Shown piece by piece: positions 24,680 through 38,847 of a stretch of DNA of 64,000 bases. The notes beneath the pieces were generated by a model, which worked only from the letters and a program-made list of their open reading frames with translations, did no database searches and was not told the origin of the DNA. The stretch spans positions 37,196,090 through 37,260,089 of the forward strand of contig NC_068974.1 in NCBI RefSeq assembly GCF_016808095.1, written 5' to 3'. The position numbers and the translations under genes were made by a program. Source of the stretch: Vigna angularis (Eukaryota > Streptophyta > Magnoliopsida > Fabales > Fabaceae). Position 1 is the first letter of the stretch, and every line of letters starts with the position of its first letter.

Positions 24680-25190
24680 ACACGCATTTATTAATGAAAA
24701 TTGTCCTGTTTGGACCAGACGGCCTTACACTTTTCCCATACAGGACAAGTCAGACGACCTAGGTTTGTAGAAAATAAAAAAAAAGCGATTGAGCATGGTA
24801 GAAACAGTTGACAAGATCGGACGACGCATAGTATTGACGACCGACCATAACTCATAATCAGATTTTTCTGCAAAGATTAAGGTAAATGATAATTAGAGGT
24901 ATTGGACTGAGATTTGATCGTGATTATGATTTCTCTAATCTCAAGCTCACGTCAAAAACTATAAATATAGGTAAAAGGTAAGAGGTAGGTGTTCGTATTT
25001 ACTGATTTATTACTGTTACATTGAACTCCCTATAGGCAGTCAACTGACTTAAGCATTGGAGAACCTTTGGCAAGTACACCTCCGAACGGTGAAACGAAGA
25101 GAGACTAGAAGAAACAAGTACCAGACGACATCCCAGGAAAAATTGTGTAGGCGTTAGTAGTGACTTGACCTCGTACCCGGAAAAAAAACA
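24680..25190 (+). mobile_element. Gypsy-type LTR remnant (promoter, R and U5 portion)
   Basis: The stretch has a TATA-like CTATAAATATAGG (about 24959), then TTGAACTCCC, then CTGACTTAAGCATTGGAG and TTTGGCAAGTACACC, a signature common in LTRs of plant Ty3/gypsy elements. The ends are not defined and no target duplication was found. Confidence 0.5.
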
Positions 25191-26149
25191 ATCACAAAAA
25201 GAGATAATAAGGAGAATTATATGTTATATTTGAAAAACTCCTAAACTACTTAATTGTTAAATATACATTTCATATGATCTAAAATTTTAAAACTACTTTA
25301 TCCTTTCTATTACTAAAAAAAGAGTGAGTCGTATAAGACAGTAAGAAATGAATTTCAAAACAAACATTACAATTTTACACTTGTTGGATGAATTTAATCT
25401 AGAGATTTTGTAGTCAAAATTTATAGCATGACAAACTATTTCTCTACATATCTCAATCCTACACAGTGAAAAGATCAAGTGAAAAAGTTATTCCTTCTTT
25501 AATTTCCCCAATGTGTTAATGTTTGATCCTTAATTGTTGATGATAGAAGTCGCAACAACATATTAATATAAACATCAACACAAAAGTCATAACAAATACA
25601 ACAATAGTGTACACACATAATTAAATTAAGCATATTAAATCATTTTTAATACACTTTGTGATTCTTATATTATTTAGAATTGGATTGTTCTGAAATTTTT
25701 AATGTATTTTTTTTGTTTTAAAAATATATCAATAATTATTATATTGTTGCTACCTTTTAATTCAAAAAATTTCGGTATTTATATATTAAACTATTTTGTG
25801 GGTGTAGGACTAAAGAATATGTTTAGAATTTATAATCTTTATAAAATGAAGCAAAAATGTAAGAATTAATACACCAATTATCCTCTTTGATTATTGTCAG
25901 TGATTCTAACCCATATCATTAATAAAATGTTGCATACCTTTATGCAATACAATTATTACGAAAACCATAAACTCTTACAATTTTTTTCCTTAATGTCACA
26001 AAAGCATGTTAATATAAACATCACCAAAAAAATTCCAGAGCAACAATACAAATATATTATTCATATATTGTTGAAAAAAAAAATCTACATTAAAAAATTA
26101 TGAACCATCCAATTCAAAAGGATGTAAAAAACATAATTTACATTCTATT

Positions 26150-26300
26150 TCGGTTGAATTGGCGAGGGTTGGTCGTCCTTTCTTGTTCTGCTATCTTTCG
26201 ATCGTCCAATCCTCTCCGAGAACGTAATCCACTATGATGGGTTGTTGACCTGCAAAAGACACTTCGACGCTCAATCCAGATATATGTTTGATAAAGAGGT
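26150..26300 (-). mobile_element. Gypsy-type LTR remnant, opposite strand
   Basis: Read on the minus strand it contains GATTGAGCGTCGAAGTGTC followed by TTTTGCAGGTCAACAACCC, the same class of signature as at 25045-25085. Only about 150 bases are recognisable, and its boundaries are unclear. Confidence 0.45.
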
Positions 26301-26721
26301 CATTATTTTGTTAGGATAGATGAGGATAAAATATGATCAATTTACCTGGACATCAATTGTATTTTTATAGGACTTGTGACAGCCAAACACATTCATTAAT
26401 AATTAACGTAATATATTTTTAGGCAATCAAACCCAATAATCAATAGTTAATATTGTATATTTGTAAAGCGTAAGGCAATGTGACTCATTAATACATGTTA
26501 ATTCCGATCGATATATAGTACACATTCAAAGATAGTTAGTGTTTTAACTCTTATATTTTGTTAAAGTCTTGCTAAAAAAGAGGTCAGTAAAAATAATAAT
26601 GTATTGAGAGTATTAAAAATAAAATAAAACTATACTAAAAAATTAAGAACAATGCAATTCCAGAATTAAACAGTTTGAACTACTCAGGTACACTAACAAG
26701 TGTTATAAAGTGTGACAATAT

Positions 26722-26925
26722 GTGTGGATGACTATAGTAAAGAGTATTTGGAATTATAGAAATAATGTTATCTTTAGAATTTCAAAAGTAAATGCAGAGA
26801 AAGTTTTCATGTTAGCACAAATGATATCATGGGCATGGATCACCAATAAATATTCAAATGTCACCTTCTCTTACTCAGACTGTATTGATGTATTTGCTCT
26901 GATATCAAATTTAAAAAAAAAATAG
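26722..26925 (+). pseudogene. LINE (non-LTR retrotransposon) reverse-transcriptase ORF C-terminal remnant
   Basis: The translation starts WMTIVKSIWNYRNNVIF and continues through AEKVFMLAQMISWAW to FSYSDC. This is the pattern W..IW..RN..IF....(12)..AQ...W.W....FSYSDW that closes many plant L1-like ORF2 proteins; here Cys replaces the usual Trp after SYSD. Only about 65 residues remain and no reverse-transcriptase core is found upstream. Downstream sequence continues into repeat unit A, copy B. Confidence 0.6.
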
Positions 26926-27465
26926 ATTAATTAAAATACCACCAATATAAGTAAAGGCAACAACATGATAAATACGTTAATAATGTATATATAAAATAAA
27001 ATAAATCTATATTAACAATTATAGAACCATAAAAGTCCAGAAGAATATTGAAAATAGTTAATATATAAACATACTATATTTATCTTTTATAAGATTAAAC
27101 TTCTCGGTAATGTTCACACAAATAGAACCACAGACTATATAGTACAAGAAAATTAACACTTAGAAGTTGGTGAAACAAAATAAACTTAGATTAAAAGATT
27201 TAGAATCATCAAAGTCCCAAACAATGTAGAATCCACATACTGTATAGAAACATAAATGTCATTATGCATCACAAATTCAAGAGAAGACCATACTTTATTT
27301 ATATAAATGACTCAACATTTAATCTTTAGAGTTGAAACAAGTAATAAATTTATCACTCACGAATCAAAATGTAAAATATAACAAGTTGTAACTTAATAAA
27401 TTAAATATTTTTTCGAACAATATTGACTATATTTTCTATCTTCAAATTTATTCATTCAAAATAGT

Positions 27466-28894
27466 TAGGGCTGAGCATGATTATCCTAACTGTACTAAAC
27501 TATAGATTATCTATACTATATTATACTATAAAAACTGAACTGCTTTTATTAAAAACTGAATTATACTATTTTGTAGTTCAATTTAAAAAAACTGAACTTT
27601 CCTATTAGTAGTTCAATTAACTCAGTTAACTATTTTAAAACAGTAAGAAAATACAACTTGATTAAAACAAATTGCTGCTTCACCCAAACATAATAAAAAC
27701 ATACTATTTATTTTTTTTATCAAATAACTTATTGAAAAGTGATTTTAAATAAACAAATATCCTAAATTAAATTTCTAAAAGAAAAAGTTTAAGTGTTAGT
27801 TTTAAAAAAAAAACACTCTAAGAATTTAGATAAACTTTTCAAACTTGTTCCGAAATAGTTTTAAGAAAAAAAAAATATTTAATACTATTTACAAATTGGT
27901 ATGAATTATTTTTTTCTCATACATGTAACTTAGTTATTTATATTAATTTATATTTTTATATCCTAATTTTCATAATTATATATCATATTCGTTTATTATT
28001 ATTTTTATTTTTACTAAAAATTATTATACTATTGAAATTTATAAATGGATAGATTTTGACTAAGGTTTTTCTTATCAATTTTTTTTAATGTAATCTATGC
28101 AATTAAATTTTATTTAAGTTAAGAATTTAAATAAACTTTTCAAACTTATTCTAAAATAGTTTTAAGATAAAAAAAAATAAAAAACACATTTAATACTATT
28201 TACAAATTGTTATGAATTATTTTTTCTCATAAAATATGTAACTTAGTTATTTGTATTAATTTATATTTGTATATCTTACTTTTCATAATTATATATCATA
28301 CTCGTTTATTATTATTTTTATTTTTACTAAAAATTATTATGATGTTGAAATTTATAAATGAATAGATTTTGACCAAGGTTTTTCTTATCAATTTTTCTAA
28401 TGTAATCAATGCAATTAAATTTTATTTAAGTTAAGAATTTAAATAAATTTTTCAAACTTATTCTGAAATAGTTTTAAGATAAAAAAAAAACATGCAGTTT
28501 CTGTATGTTTGCGATGCCAATACGAATTGCAGTTTATTTTGGTTACTATTGTATGGTTTACCATATGAAATAGTTAACTGCCAATAGAAAAATCCAATTT
28601 TTTTTAAATTAAATGGCGAGTATAGTTCACTTTTTAATAAAAATAGTTTAGTTTTTATAGTATAGATATAGTTTAGTACAATTAGGCTAATTATGCCTAG
28701 CAAAATAAATAGTTAACTAAACTGTGAATTATAAAACAATTTACTGAATTGTATTGTAGTTAACTAAACTAAAAAATAGTTCAGTTCAGTTTTTTTGAAC
28801 TATTTTTTAGTTCAGTCCAGTTTTTTTGAACTATTTAATAGTTAACTATAATTGGTTTATAGTACAGTGCAAACAGTGCAGTTTGCCCACCCTA
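27466..28894. mobile_element. Non-autonomous hAT element, 1429 bp, TSD AAAATAGT
   Basis: The terminal inverted repeats are TAGGGCTGAGCA at the left and TGCCCACCCTA at the right. The 8-bp duplications are at 27458-27465 and 28895-28902. The empty site with a single AAAATAGT is at 6915-6922 in the other copy of unit A, so the insertion followed the duplication. Subterminal regions are full of AACTGAACTA-type motifs. The centre is a 302-314-bp tandem repeat (starts near 27816, 28118 and 28432). There is no transposase frame. Confidence 0.9.
27816..28478. repeat. About 310-bp tandem repeat inside the hAT element
   Basis: Three starts of (T/C)TAAGAATTTAAATAAACTT (variants) lie about 302 and 314 bases apart. 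The first two units are complete and the third is about 47 bases long. They are roughly 90% alike by eye. Confidence 0.8.
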
Positions 28895-29038
28895 AAAATA
28901 GTACTTAAACTATAATATTTTAATATAAATTAATTTATTATTAAATTATACATAAAAGACATTTTTAAACTTTTTTTAATCAACAATCCTTTGAAAGAAC
29001 TAAGAATTTCACCTTAGAAACATTTTTCAATCATACTT

Positions 29039-29042
<4 letters not shown>

Positions 29043-29092
<50 letters not shown>
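29043..29092. repeat. (AT)n microsatellite in unit A copy B
   Basis: About 50 bases of AT; the homologous tract in copy A (about 7066-7095) is about 30 bases. Confidence 0.97.
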
Positions 29093-29094
<2 letters not shown>

Positions 29095-30173
29095 CTCAAT
29101 AATAAACCATTATGTAATTCGATAGATACTTTTAAACAATCCTCGCCCTAATATAGTTCAAAGGTACCAGAAACCCAAAAAAAAAAGACTCAAAACATGT
29201 TCTGAATTGGTCGCTCAGTGCTCATACTCGCTTAACTAGATATGATTCTACTCGCTCACTATTCACACTCAATTAGCGAAAAGAAAACCTTCTTGCTTAG
29301 CGGACACTGTTGCCCATCCAACCAACTTCTCCCCCAAACTAATTCACTCAACCTCCTAGCTCGCTCTACGAATACAAAAACAGTGGGTTTGGCTTGCTCA
29401 ACAGCTACACTCGCTCAACAAGACTGCAAAATTTTCACCCTTCAACCTTTTATGACCTATCATATGCACTTTCACCGATTTTTAACACTCCTAGATTGAA
29501 TTCTAAACTAAAATTGACCTAACCAAAAGTATATAAACCAACCTAAACTTGTTTTGAATTGTTTTACTATAAGATTCCAATAAAAAAATAACCAAAACCT
29601 CACTTTAGGGACCAAAATTAAATTTTACAAGTTCTAGCTCATATTTGAGCAATTTAGGAATCTGAAAAAGTTACAAATAACTCAAAGACAGGCCCCAAGC
29701 ACTCTAAATTGCTTCAGGATATTCAAATCAAAAATTCACTACTCAAGACCCCCAATTTATACCTAAAAACCATCCAAAACACCATCAATGAACTACTACA
29801 TATCTCTTGATCAATTTCAACTAGTTCACAACTTAAACAAATCTCAAACTATCTCAAAATAGACTCTAAAATTTAGTTTCCTTTTTTCAACCCTTAAATC
29901 AAAACTTCATAACCAAAACTCCCTTTTTAAAAGCTAAAATTTTGGTCTACAACTAAACCTAACCATTCCTTTCCAAAAATTCCAATCAAATAACATCACT
30001 AACTTTCCAACCACAAAAAATTCAACATCAAGATCAATTCCAAACAAATTCATTACATTTTAGAACATTCATCACAACACCAAGTATGAGTCAACTATTT
30101 TAAATTATTAAATCACAATTCATACAAAAACATATATAATTCTAATTTTAACTAAATTCCACACAACTTAACT

Positions 30174-30265
30174 AAGATCATCAATTTAAAATAAAATTAG
30201 ACAAGGTCACTTAACTCCCAAGATCATCAATTTAAAATAAAATTAGACAAGGTCACTTAACTCCC
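30174..30265. repeat. 46-bp exact tandem duplication in unit A copy B
   Basis: AAGATCATCAATTTAAAATA and its following 26 bases appear twice back to back (30174-30219, 30220-30265). Copy A has a single unit. Confidence 0.95.
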
Positions 30266-30811
30266 CTTACCTTAAAAGGAACTACCACAACTCTACACAA
30301 CTCACCAACCTTGCTTTGAGCTTAAAGAATCCTAGAAACACCTACATAACACAAAATTGTGATCAAAAGATAGTTCTTAAAATCTTTGATTAACCAAAAA
30401 CTAGAAAAAGAAACCAAAAGCCACATGCGAGAAGGAAACACCAAGCATGATCTCAACCTAAGAGTGAAAGAAAAAAAGAATTGAAACTTACTTACTATAA
30501 ACTAGAAACTAATCGATAAATAATGGAGATTGCACTACTGTAATCTCATAGACACTTATTGATTGTCAAACAAATTATCGAGAAATTAGAATTTGTAAAG
30601 AGAAAAGACATGAAACTCGGAAAAAGAAGTATAGGAAAATGGTTAATATTTTAGATAATAAAATAAGTTTAAAAAATTATATTTATATTATTAAATTACT
30701 TTAAAATTAAAACACTCAATCTCATTATTTTAAGACACATATCAATTCTAATGCTTTCATACCACTATCACTCCTAAAATACATTTTTTAGTTCTTTACT
30801 AAATTATAAAA

Positions 30812-31033
30812 ATAGTTTATTAATAATATAATAAATATAACTCAAATATTTTAAATTTAATAAATTAATATAAAACTACCCGTGGGCATTCCTCGGGTTG
30901 AAATTAAAATAATTTTTAAAAGTATTTCATTAATAGTACAATAAATATAACTCAAATATTTTTTAATTTAATAAATGAATATAAAAAGATAGAATAAGAA
31001 AATCACCCCGTGCGTTCCCACGGGGTTGACTAG
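30812..31033 (+). mobile_element. Helitron-like 3' terminus, tandemly duplicated
   Basis: The second copy ends with a hairpin: stem CCCCGTG (31006-31012), six-base loop, CACGGGG (31019-31025), then TTGACTAG. Helitrons end in a hairpin a few bases before CTRR. The first copy (about 30812-30900) has the same lead-in and a decayed hairpin, CCCGTGGGCATTCCTCGGG. The base after CTAG is G and not the expected T, and no 5' TC end was located. Confidence 0.45.
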
Positions 31034-33199
31034 GTCAAAAGTGGTACTTGAACATTTGTTTTACTTCTCAGAGGATACTGTAATTTTTTTCTCATTTTTT
31101 CTGTATAACTTCGCCTTCTTCGATACATTCCAAAATGTAATAATTCTTCTTTCCAGAATGGACACAAATGCTACAAAATACTACTAAAGTTTCATATTTT
31201 TTTAAGAAGATAAATAAAAATATTATATTCACATGAGATTGTTAATTGATTTTTATTAACTACAATTTTTAATAAATAATATGTATCTTTTAATAGTTAT
31301 AAGGTTTGAATATTAATTCATATATAGTAATTTCTTATTAATAAATTCAATAATAGTTCTTAAATACTGACTTTATATCTTTAATATATATTCTAATATT
31401 AAACATCTTATTATTATAAGTAATCAATATGCCACAGTAAATAAATATTTTTATTTATCTCCTGAAAGTAAGTGCTAAAATTAATTTTAAAACATTGAGT
31501 AATTTAATCAAAATTATCTTAGAAACCACTATGATTTTAAAGACATATTTTATGAATTATTCCATAATTCAAAATTTTAAAACAAAAACTAATCAATTTA
31601 TTAAATTATATTCTTAAATATTGAAATAATTTTAATAAAATTTAAGTTTAAAAATCTCTCTTTAGAATGACACAGATGCAAGTTTCTAAAACATATTAAC
31701 GTATTAAGGTCAAATAGATAACAATAACTTGAAATTTTATAATCAAGGAAAAAAATTTCAATCCAAAAGAAATTAGAAATGATAATCCTGATTTATCTCA
31801 TTTTGGTTTATCGTGTATTTGATTCTTAAAAACAGGTCAAACTAGCTTCTCTGCATAAGAATTGAAAGTTGGCTTTGATAGTTATTTGACACAGTAATTG
31901 TCCACAGAGGCTTGTCGGCCAACATGCATAAATAAAATCTTAAAAAATTATACAAATATTGTAACAAAGATTTTATTTTAATGTTTTATATTTTTATTGC
32001 ACCTCATAAGTAATTTATGAATAATAAAATTCAAATAAATTAAGTAAATATAAGATCAAGATACATGTCAAATAAATGTATTAAAGTTAAAATTTTCCTG
32101 AACAAAGACACATAAAAATAAATTATAGTATAAATTATTGAACAAAACCATAGTCATTAATTAGTATCAAATGCAAATTATATTATTGGGACAAGAAAGG
32201 GGACACCTCGTCCATTGTCCTAACATATTGACATTAGTGATAGATGATACATCGACTCAGAGTGGAAAGTAAAATGGATACGTATGCTATATCTTAGTTT
32301 AATAAGAACATAATAAAAAACAATTAATTTATGGATTCAAATATATATTAAAAAATAACAAAATAAAATAATTGTTTTTATCTAAATTACATATTAAAAT
32401 ATGGTAAAAGAATTTTTGCAAGTTATATGACTCAATCTATCCCAACTCATCAGTGGCTTAAACAGGTTGTGAATTATGCAAAATGTGCCTACAAAAATCA
32501 AGAGACTAAAATATTCATAATTATTATCCCTACAAATTTTGTGATAAATTGTATAAACAACATGAATATATTCATTAATAACATTCAATTTATTTCGTAG
32601 TGTAATTGGTTTTTCAACTTTTTATACTTTAAATATTTATCTACTTTGCTTACAATACAATAAATCATAAATAATAAACAACATACGAAAATAAACAAAA
32701 TATTTCAATTTAAATGTTGAAGATTTTTCACATAATTTATTTTATAAATAAAGATCAAATAACAATAATTTTGTTTTAATGTGTAACATTTTTGTTGTAC
32801 TATGTAACATCTCTACGATATAATGATTTTATATATAAGATCCGTACATTTATGATATTAAGTAATTTGATCATTTAAGAAAGACATATATATAAAGTTA
32901 TTACAGTGTCTTATCCATTTTTTTTTTATAAAAATCATACATTTGTGATATTAAACAATATGACAATTTAAGAAAATCATGCATAAACAAATAAAAAATG
33001 TTATTACATATTCAATGAATGCTGATAATAAAATAAACTAAACTAAGTAAAATATAAGATTAAAATTCACATTAAATAAATATATTAAAATTAGCATTTT
33101 ACAAACAAAATAACATTAAAATAAATTATTGTCTGTGTTAAAAAAATAAAACACAACAATTAATCAATGTTAAATATAAATAATATAATTGATTATTGT

Positions 33200-35600
33200 C
33201 ATCACATGAAATAATAAAATAGAACAATCATCTACTATGTAATAAAGTGTTAACAGTATAGTTATCCAAAAATAAAATTAAAAACTTTATATGAAGGCCT
33301 AAACTGATGCAAAATTATATACAAGAACGATCGGTCTTATACTAAACAGGGGATCCTCTCCTTCCAGTGCTTGCTCCAGAGAGACATCTTCTCCCCCTGC
33401 TCACACCCATCGGATGATCATTGCAAAGGATAAATCAAGCGGACAAACATGACAATACAGAAAAAAAGGGTAAGCTAGTGAAATTTAATAGTCATGTGAG
33501 CATACAATTCAAACAAACAGATAAGATACTCATACACATGTATAAAACATATAAACACATATTGACTTACCACTTTAACTTGACCGTCCGGACTAGTATG
33601 AATATGTAGCTTGAGACCGTTCATGCACCTGGGGTGTAGTAACTATAACACCCTCAGTTGCCACCTGGGTTTAATCCGTTATAACTCACCTAAATTCCTT
33701 TAGGCTAGGACCTTCTGCTATTCTCACAACATGACTTATCCATCTCTATTTGAGAATTGGTAATCATTAGAATCTCAGGATGAACGCCGTGGATTTCGCT
33801 ATCCATATTCATACTTTACCACTTTGATAACTAACCACTAAGACATTCCTCCTTGGAACTCTCTTTCATATTCACAGTACAAATCTCATACCATTCTTTA
33901 ATATCAACATTATTTCTCATACATAATACGTTTAAACAACTGGAATAAACACTCAGAGTACAACATAATCACAACATTTTTAAAAATCGAAAGCTTCCTA
34001 GCAAGGTCAAATCGAATGGTAAAAACCACCACTACCCATGAACACTACCGAACGGGGCAGATCCACTTAGCCCATGAACAAGACCGAACGAAAAACACTG
34101 ATAACATGTAAACATGACCGATCACTAAAGCATGGTTGAACGATCATTAACAGGTAAGGCCCATAGGAGGCCTAATACCGAACACCAGTACGAGACCGAG
34201 TACTAGTGTAAGATTGAGGACCTAAACTAAACCGAACACTTAAAGCAAACCGAATACTAAGGTTATACTGAACACCAAGACTTAGACCAAGTCCTGAGAA
34301 CCATCTAACACTAGAATTAGTACTATTACTAATATCAAAGTTGAACACTTAGAGCGAAACTAGATACTAATATAAGATCGAATGCTATACTAGACCGAAT
34401 ACTAGTACAAGACCGAACGCTAGTGTAAGATCGAACACTAGTGTAAGACCAAATACTAGAGCGAGACTGAACGCTAGTGTAAGACCGAACACTAGTGTAA
34501 TACTGAATACTAGAGCGAGACCGAACGGTCATTAACTGTAATATTCCGCAAAGGCTGAACACAGCTAAGATCGAACACAAGAGTAAGGTCGAACGGTCAT
34601 CGACTTCCTCTTCTCATACTGCATAATTCTGCAATATAACTACAAAATTATGAACTACATTTTTACTCATTCCCAACATTTTTCCCAACTTATAATTCTC
34701 CAGACTTATATCATATACCTATTTACATTCTTCTAAGGATATCAAAACCTTTCTATACATTTTCTAAAGGGTTTGCTACCAGATTCACGATCTAAAATTG
34801 CATTATCATCAACTTAAAGACTCAAATTCGATTCTGCTGGTTTTAGCACATTTTGAATGACTTAGAGACTCTAACAGATCCTAAATAATTCCTCTAAGCT
34901 CTCCCAACTGACCAATTTAACGTCTGACCCCAAATTCCCATTTCACTACTCCACTTCCTCACAATTCACTCGGCACAGTAACAAAGAACTTTGCAGAAGA
35001 AATCAACATGATCACAAAATTTTGACAGTTCATACAAACAATACCGATCACAAAAAAAATTCAATTTCATACACATGCAAAACCAGCAAACAACATTCAC
35101 ATACGCCATAGACTCATCAATTAAATTAACTAGCTTCCCTTACCTCTTAATCGAACCGAACAACTTATACCTTTCCAGAAATTTGCTCACACCTCTAAAA
35201 AATCCTAAGAACACATATAGCTCACTGATTTGTGAGAATAGACCAATCAAAGGACCAAGAACGAAGTCAGAATTGAGGAGAGAAAGCTGATTAACACATG
35301 CAAACCGAAATGTTGCTTGCATGTGCCAAAAAGTTTCAGAATTTCACAAGACTCAAGGGAAACAAAACTTATCAGCTCTAAACATGAAACTGATCGGTGG
35401 AATGGAAAACTCTTGACAATAGGATTGCTTAGGTTCTGCCTGATTGTTGAATAGATGAATTGAGATTGAAGGAATCTAAAGAGAAGGAAGAGAAAAGAAG
35501 AAAGTAGAAGTTTTGGAGAGAGATAGCTGTATTCAGAAAAAATGAGACGAAACTTTTGAAATTTTCATTTATATATCACTCTTGTTTTAATATAAACCGC
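33200..35600. mobile_element. Diverged relative of the 2.66-kb LTR
   Basis: Its order matches 8501-11161: GAACGATCGGTCTTATAC, CTCACACCCATCGG, CCGTTATAACTC, a CCGAACACTAGTGTA array, CATAATTCTGCA, and CACTCGGCACAGTAAC. Identity is moderate and ends are unclear; a TGTAACATC at about 32805 could be the displaced left end. No coding frame is present. Confidence 0.65.
34180..34600. repeat. 18-bp minisatellite-like array in the second LTR copy
   Basis: Units close to GACCGAACACTAGTGTAA repeat with many substitutions. It sits where the related LTR has its 33-bp array, so the two arrays grew separately from a shared motif. Confidence 0.6.
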
Positions 35601-36175
35601 TCAGTCTTATTCTTTGTCTACACCTATCTGCTCCAAAATTTATTTAAACCTCTCACTCTTACAATTACAAAATTCAAAAATAAAATGAAAAAATAATAAA
35701 ATAAAATAATTTTGTTGGAGATCCAAATTAAAATTATGCAATTATGTAGATTAGTTTTTCCTGTCCCACCATTAATTTACTTGAACTACAAATTATGTGA
35801 ACACAAACTTAGCTTATATTAACATACTAAAATATTCAACCAACTTACATATCTCATCCTTATTACCAATTTTTTTTGGGATAAATTGTATAAACACAGT
35901 CAACATACGCATTAATAATATTCAATTTAATTCACAATTTACTAGATTTTTCAACTTTTTATACTTTAAATAACTATCTACTTTGTTTACAATAAAAAAT
36001 CGCAAATAATAAACAACAAACTAAAATAAACTAAATATTTCAATTTAAAATTTTAAAATTGTTCACACAATTTATTTCATAAATAATAAACAAATAAGAA
36101 ATTTAAATAAAATAATTTTAATTTAAAATTTAAAGATTCAATTTTATATGTAATTTGTCTGTTTTACAAATACAC

Positions 36176-38835
<2,660 letters not shown>

Positions 38836-38847
38836 ATGCTATCTGTC

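Larger units (their letters stand above)
26786..30358. repeat. Repeat unit A, copy B (interrupted by an hAT element)
   Basis: It matches 6270-8114 from the shared AAGTA to CATAACACAAAATT. It has a longer TA tract (29043-29092), the 1.43-kb hAT insertion, about 190 bases absent from copy A, and a 46-bp exact tandem duplication at 30174-30265. Its left flank continues the LINE reading frame, so this copy keeps more of the original context. Confidence 0.75.
31990..36110. repeat. AT-rich direct-repeat pairs flanking the second LTR copy
   Basis: The stretch at about 32330-32800 resembles 35675-36110 (shared GATAAATTGTATAAACA, TTTTTCAACTTTTTATACTT, AATAATAAACAACA). The stretch at about 32035-32180 resembles 33035-33180. 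A shorter tandem copy (ACATTT.TGATATTAA) occurs near 32848 and 32940. The family is unknown to me. Confidence 0.5.

Noticed and set aside
34335..34580. 81-codon frame with SVRSYT repeats
   Set aside because: It comes from the 18-bp repeat array of an LTR-derived segment.
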